Assembly: GCA_029449235.1 (NCBI GenBank)
Contig: JANATG010000001.1
Span: 1,116,001-1,180,000, forward strand
Direction of reading: 5' to 3'
DNA: 64,000 nt
Origin: Linnemannia schmuckeri
Lineage: Eukaryota; Mortierellomycota; Mortierellomycetes; Mortierellales; Mortierellaceae
The translations under genes were made by a program, and so were the position numbers. The notes under the pieces are model-generated. The model saw only the letters and a program-made list of their open reading frames with translations, was not told the origin of the DNA and made no database searches. Positions within the stretch are counted from its first letter, which is position 1, and the number at the start of each line of letters is the position of its first letter. Below are positions 59,887 through 64,000 of the stretch, piece by piece.

Positions 59887-60551
59887 GATCGTATAGTTAC
59901 TCCTTGTTCCTAACATTAATAATAAAAAATTAGAACATAGATGCAGCATATTAGGGAGAGAGCATGTGAGGTCGATCGTTCAGAGCGCGCGGGAGAAATA
60001 AGCATTGTTATTGGTTCCTGTTTGTGGCCAGTGAACATGAATCCTGGACTCAGCGATCGTTTATTGTTCTCGCTGTTTTGAGTGTGGACACTTACGTTCA
60101 TATTCCACTCGGAGATGAGACTGGATCCCTTGCATGAAAGACATCAAGGCATTCCTGACGATGGCCTACACAAGGCCATATTAGCCGCACCTTTTTTTCC
60201 TTCCTTTTTTTTTTCCATTATTCATGGTATTCTCGCTTCAGATATGCTATCGACTGAACACGGACCAGCATGGACGATTTATGGATTTTGACTGCAACGG
60301 ATGCTACTGGAAGGCGGACTCGGGAAAGACAAGAAAAGACGAATAAAGACGACGACTGCAGATGGGCGCCAGAACATAGATAATGGACGCTAAATGCAGA
60401 GGCTCGGTTGGACGCGGTTGGCTCTGGACAAACAGGAAGAAAATAAAAAAAATCAAGCAATCCATTTAAATACCTGCTGTTTGTGCTAAGTTTGCCCGTG
60501 ATTACTGTGATAGCTTGATGTTCCAAGAGGGTAATTTATTTCAGATCTTAA
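59887..60551. other. Convergent intergenic region
   Basis: 3' flanks of the BolA gene (+), with AATAAA at 59921-59926, and of the last gene (-). No gene seen. Confidence 0.4.
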
Positions 60552-63500
60552 TTAAAGGTCTTGACCACACCCTGGTCGGTTCCTGATCCGCCTTATGGCA
60601 TCGTGGTCGTCGTCCCAAATACTCCGAGAGGATCCAGAGCTGACTTTTGTAGACGGCACACTGGTTGTCGTCGTCGCTGTTGTTGACGTCGATGTCTGTG
60701 CAGGTATAGGTGCAGTAGCTGTCAACTCGGCGCCATGTCCAGAAGAGGGCGGGTTTGAGATCCGATGGCTAACAGAACTCTGGACACTGGCGCCACTGTT
60801 AACTCTCGAAAGCGCCACCGGTCGATTTTGAGATGATGTCGACGAAGGCGTCTTGGCCTTCTCCTTCTCACGCTCCCGTTGACGCTGTCTCTCCTCTTGG
60901 TCTTGATCCTGCTGCTGCAGCTCCTCCAGTCGTCGTACCAACGAGTCCGAGACCAAGTGTCCTGTCGATGACGCTGCTGGTGAAAGCCCATAGATTCCAT
61001 GGTCGCCCTGTTGGCTGCCACCAGCGCCGCTCACCATCGCTGCAGTCGCAGCAGCCAGAACTGATGAGATGTCGTTTCCATCGTCTAATACGCTGCGATA
61101 TGTCGATGTGCGTGACCGAATTGATGCTCTATCGTCCTCGAACCCATGGGCAAGATCATGCGGATGTCCGGCACGGTGAGCTGAGGAGGACGAGTTGGGA
61201 GGGAGATGGTGTGAATGCGATGTCGAAAAATACTGGTGCTGCGCCGACGCGGTCGACGCTGACGGGGATGTCACAGGGACCGACATGATGCTGAACCCCT
61301 TGAACCCGTTCAGAGCTGGGTTGGACAAAATCGTGTTGCTAGGCACTACTATAGCTGCTAAGGGAGAAGAAGGTCCTGATCCCAATTCGGACGCATTTGT
61401 TGATGACGTAGTCGAGGACGCCTTGCCACTGAGACCATGGCCAAATCCTTCGTGACTTCCTTGGTAACCATGGTCGTCGTGTCCTCCAAGACTGCTACTA
61501 CTACTAGGTCGTGTGTTGGACGAAAACGAGACGTGACCAGATGTAGAAGTAAGAGCAGCGGCATTCCCTGTGAGACTACCGGACGATCCTTGCTGCTCCT
61601 GTTGCTGTCGCTGGTAGTGCTGGTTGCTACGCGGCAAAGGCGCCGGCATCAGCTTGACATCTACCCCTTTTGTGCCAGGACTGCGTGAGCTGCCAGACGT
61701 TAGGGTGGTTAAACTTCCGGCCGTTTTTGCCCCTCCTGACTCGGTTCCAGATCCAGAGCTGCGATTCGCTCCGTCATTAAGACCCAACGTAGCTGATCGT
61801 CTAGGAGGACGTGGGGCATCCTCACTATCCACCGTGGACGACCGTTTCCGACCCTGATCCAAACCTTGACCATCCGAGTCAAACCCATCGCCACCGTTAT
61901 CGCCATAGTTACCATACACGTCCGGCATAACCATTGCATGACCGATCGGCTCTGAAGTCGACAGTTGAATCGACGTTTGGTTGGGAATAGAGGACGATAA
62001 AAGCGTGATGTCTGGGACGATAACTCCTCCAACGTCCGATCCTGTACTCAAAACCGACTCAGCCCTCGAGCGCCTTCCGTCCTGAATGCTGCTATGACCT
62101 GCACTGTTGGGTCCAGAACTAAGGCCACTGGAGGCGACAATTTCACGCGTGGGTAAGTGGCCAAGTCCAGCATCCAAAAGTCCATGTCCAGATCGCTGCC
62201 GTCTATGGCCTCGTGAGGAAGAACTCAGTGGCGCTCCTTGACTATAGTCGTTGTCGGGGTGGCGCGAGCTTCTTCCGAGGGCGACCGCGTTTCCTGTAGC
62301 AGTGGAGCTGGTGCTTGCTCCTGACCGATTGGAAGGTGACAAGAGGTTCTTGGCAAGCATGAATACAGATCCATCGAGACTTGGACTAGGCTCTGCAGCG
62401 TTGCCTTGTTGCTGGCCATAGAATCGTCCTGGAGAAGGAATAGGTGATATTGTTGATGGCGTGTAGACGCCCTGAATGTCTTCCTCGTCGTTCTCCTCAT
62501 TGTTCCGCGACCGACTGTAAGTCTGCTCGGCCGTCAACTCGGAACCATCATCCAGATCACGTTGGTCCTCATCGTCGCCCACGCTCTTCCGCGAAGAGCG
62601 ATCAAACTCCATAAGGTGTTCTCCTTCCGTTTCTCCAGTCCCATCCTCCGACGGAGCTGGCTCATTTTCAGCCTCCTCCTCCTCCGAATCATCATCCCGA
62701 TCATGCGGCACTGAGAGACGAGACTTTGCCGCCGCCAACTTACGACCCATAACACCGAGAGGCCGGTTTCGTGGAACACCTACTGGACGATACGTGCGTA
62801 GAGGCTTGCTGACCCGTGTCTCCAAGGCCTTTCCTTTGCTCGGCATAGGTGCACCCAAAAGCGGATGGCCGCCCTGAGCGATCGTGCTTGGGCTACTTCC
62901 ACCACCACTGCCGCTGCCGCTGCCACTCCCACTGCCGCTACTTCCACTGCTCTGCGACCGAGAAAGACGTCCTCCGTTCCCGAGATCCTTGAGGCTGAAT
63001 CGCTTCATGATGTTGTTCAAGGATGCTGTTGAACCGGTGGCAGCGTAGGGACTGCTCTTGTGGCCCTTTGAGAATTGGCTGGATGAGGCTGATGGTGAAG
63101 TTGGAGACTTCATGGGCGGGGTGATCTCTCCTTGGTAGTGAGAAAGGACGTCCTTGATCAACAAAGATGGCCTTCGTTTCTGGTTGTGCTCCATTTTGGG
63201 CGGTGGAGACGATGGCGAGGCAGGAGATACTGGCGAATGTGGCGAAAGTAAAGGATCCGACAACTGCTGTGATTGGGTATATTGAGAGAACGAAGCGCCA
63301 GAGTCACCCTGTATTTCCTGCAAAGAAAATTGTTCGCGTGTTCCGGAGATAGCTCTCCCTTGCAAGCGCTGCTGAGGGTTGGCTCGTAGAGAGTCAGAGC
63401 CTTCGGAGGTATCAATAGCGAGAACATGAGGTGGACGACGAAATCGTGGGTCTGGATACGCATGCGAGCCTCCAGTACTGCTTGCGAGTGAAGCAGCGGC

Positions 63501-64000
63501 AGCTTGAGCTAGCGCTCTATCCTTCGCTTCTTCCTTTTCCTGTTCCTTTTTCGCCTCTGCCTCAAAGAATGCCGCCATTTTGGCTCGCTCAATGTTGGCC
63601 AGTCGCTTCAACCGCTGGAACTCATCCTCGTAGCGATTGACGTCGTACAGAGAGTCATGGATAAAGCTCTTCATGTCGTGCTCAGTCCAAGCTGAAAGCG
63701 GTGGGGCCTTGTTGTCTGACGGAGCAGGTGTGGATGTCGTCGTCTCGTTTTTATCGCTCTGCTTTTCCTCTTCTAGCCCAGGGATGGTCGCGTTGGCCAA
63801 TGAAACCTCATTCTGCTCCGAGTGCATCATTTGGCTTGCGCGAACCTATGTGAAAACGAAGAGATCGATTAGCAACAAATAGGTTTTTATAAAAAAAAAG
63901 GACTATGCGCAGATGACTTGATATTCAACTCACCAGCAAAGCATCCGCCTTTACAATATCCTGAAATTGCACTGAAGGTTCCGTTTGTATGTACAAGTTA
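60552..64000 (-). CDS. Unidentified large Ser-rich protein (5' end outside the window)
   Basis: Minus-strand exons 63934-64000 (partial) and 60552-63845 give at least 1119 residues. The CTG|GTGAGT donor at 63933 and CACATAG acceptor at 63846-63852 join in phase 0 (KADALL to VRASQMMH), so the ATG at 63830 is internal. The only segment that looks folded is near the N-terminus: SAWTEHDMKSFIHDSLYDVN, then EDEFQRLKRLANIERAKMAA, a charged helix. The rest is low-complexity Ser/Gly/Pro with short basic or acidic islands, an SGSGSGSGS run, and a C-terminus ending NRPGCGQDL. I recognise no family; such proteins are often phosphoregulated scaffolds, but that is only an impression. Confidence 0.68.

Overview
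The window looks like a nuclear contig of an early-diverging filamentous fungus. Genes are split by GT-AG introns, mostly 50-240 bases with a few of 0.6-1.5 kb. Poly-A/T runs and microsatellites are common, and serine/glutamine-rich linkers are typical of the proteins. The gene set is fungal: an APSES-ankyrin MBF subunit, the DASH subunit Dam1, a Pmc1-like Ca2+-ATPase and a paxillin-like LIM protein. Gene style and a decayed Fanzor element suggest Mucoromycota, perhaps Mortierellomycotina, but that is inference. Exon coordinates come from reading splice sites by eye and checking frame across each junction.

Layout. 0.5-1.7 kb: 3' part of a Rab5/Vps21 GTPase (+). 2.36-2.93 kb: a poorly resolved, possibly coding block (-). 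4.15-8.43 kb: BAR-SH3 protein (+). 8.88-9.10 kb: a tentative unidentified exon (-). 10.0-14.4 kb: multi-LIM protein (+). 15.3-20.1 kb: Mbp1-like transcription factor (+). 20.2-21.2 kb: CENP-X/Mhf2 (+). 22.1-24.7 kb: unknown coiled-coil protein (+). 25.45-26.44 kb: LAMTOR2, a Ragulator subunit in three short exons (-). 27.77-28.60 kb: a broken Fanzor (TnpB-like) gene (+) in a gene-poor stretch reaching 33.8 kb. 33.85-38.5 kb: Ca2+-ATPase (+). 38.8-40.2 kb: Dam1 (+). 41.4-47.7 kb: attractin-like CUB/EGF/kelch/PSI membrane protein (+). 48.1-49.1 kb: tetraspan protein with a suspicious early stop (-). 50.5-54.0 kb: unknown large protein (+). 54.3-55.4 kb: Ykt6 SNARE (+). 56.25-56.95 kb: Mix17/CHCHD2-like protein (-). 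57.2-59.2 kb: XLF/Nej1-like end-joining factor (+). 59.4-59.9 kb: mitochondrial BolA-like protein (+). 60.55-64.0 kb: large low-complexity protein, 5' end outside the window (-).

There is no operon logic here, but themes recur. Mbp1, CENP-X, Dam1 and XLF serve the cell cycle and chromosome integrity. Rab5, the BAR-SH3 protein, Ykt6 and LAMTOR2 serve endocytic, vacuolar and TORC1 membrane traffic. ACGCGT motifs (the MCB element bound by Mbp1-type factors) lie upstream of MBP1, DAM1 and LAMTOR2, so a regulator and some possible targets sit on the same contig. Most plus-strand genes are preceded by long pyrimidine-rich leaders.
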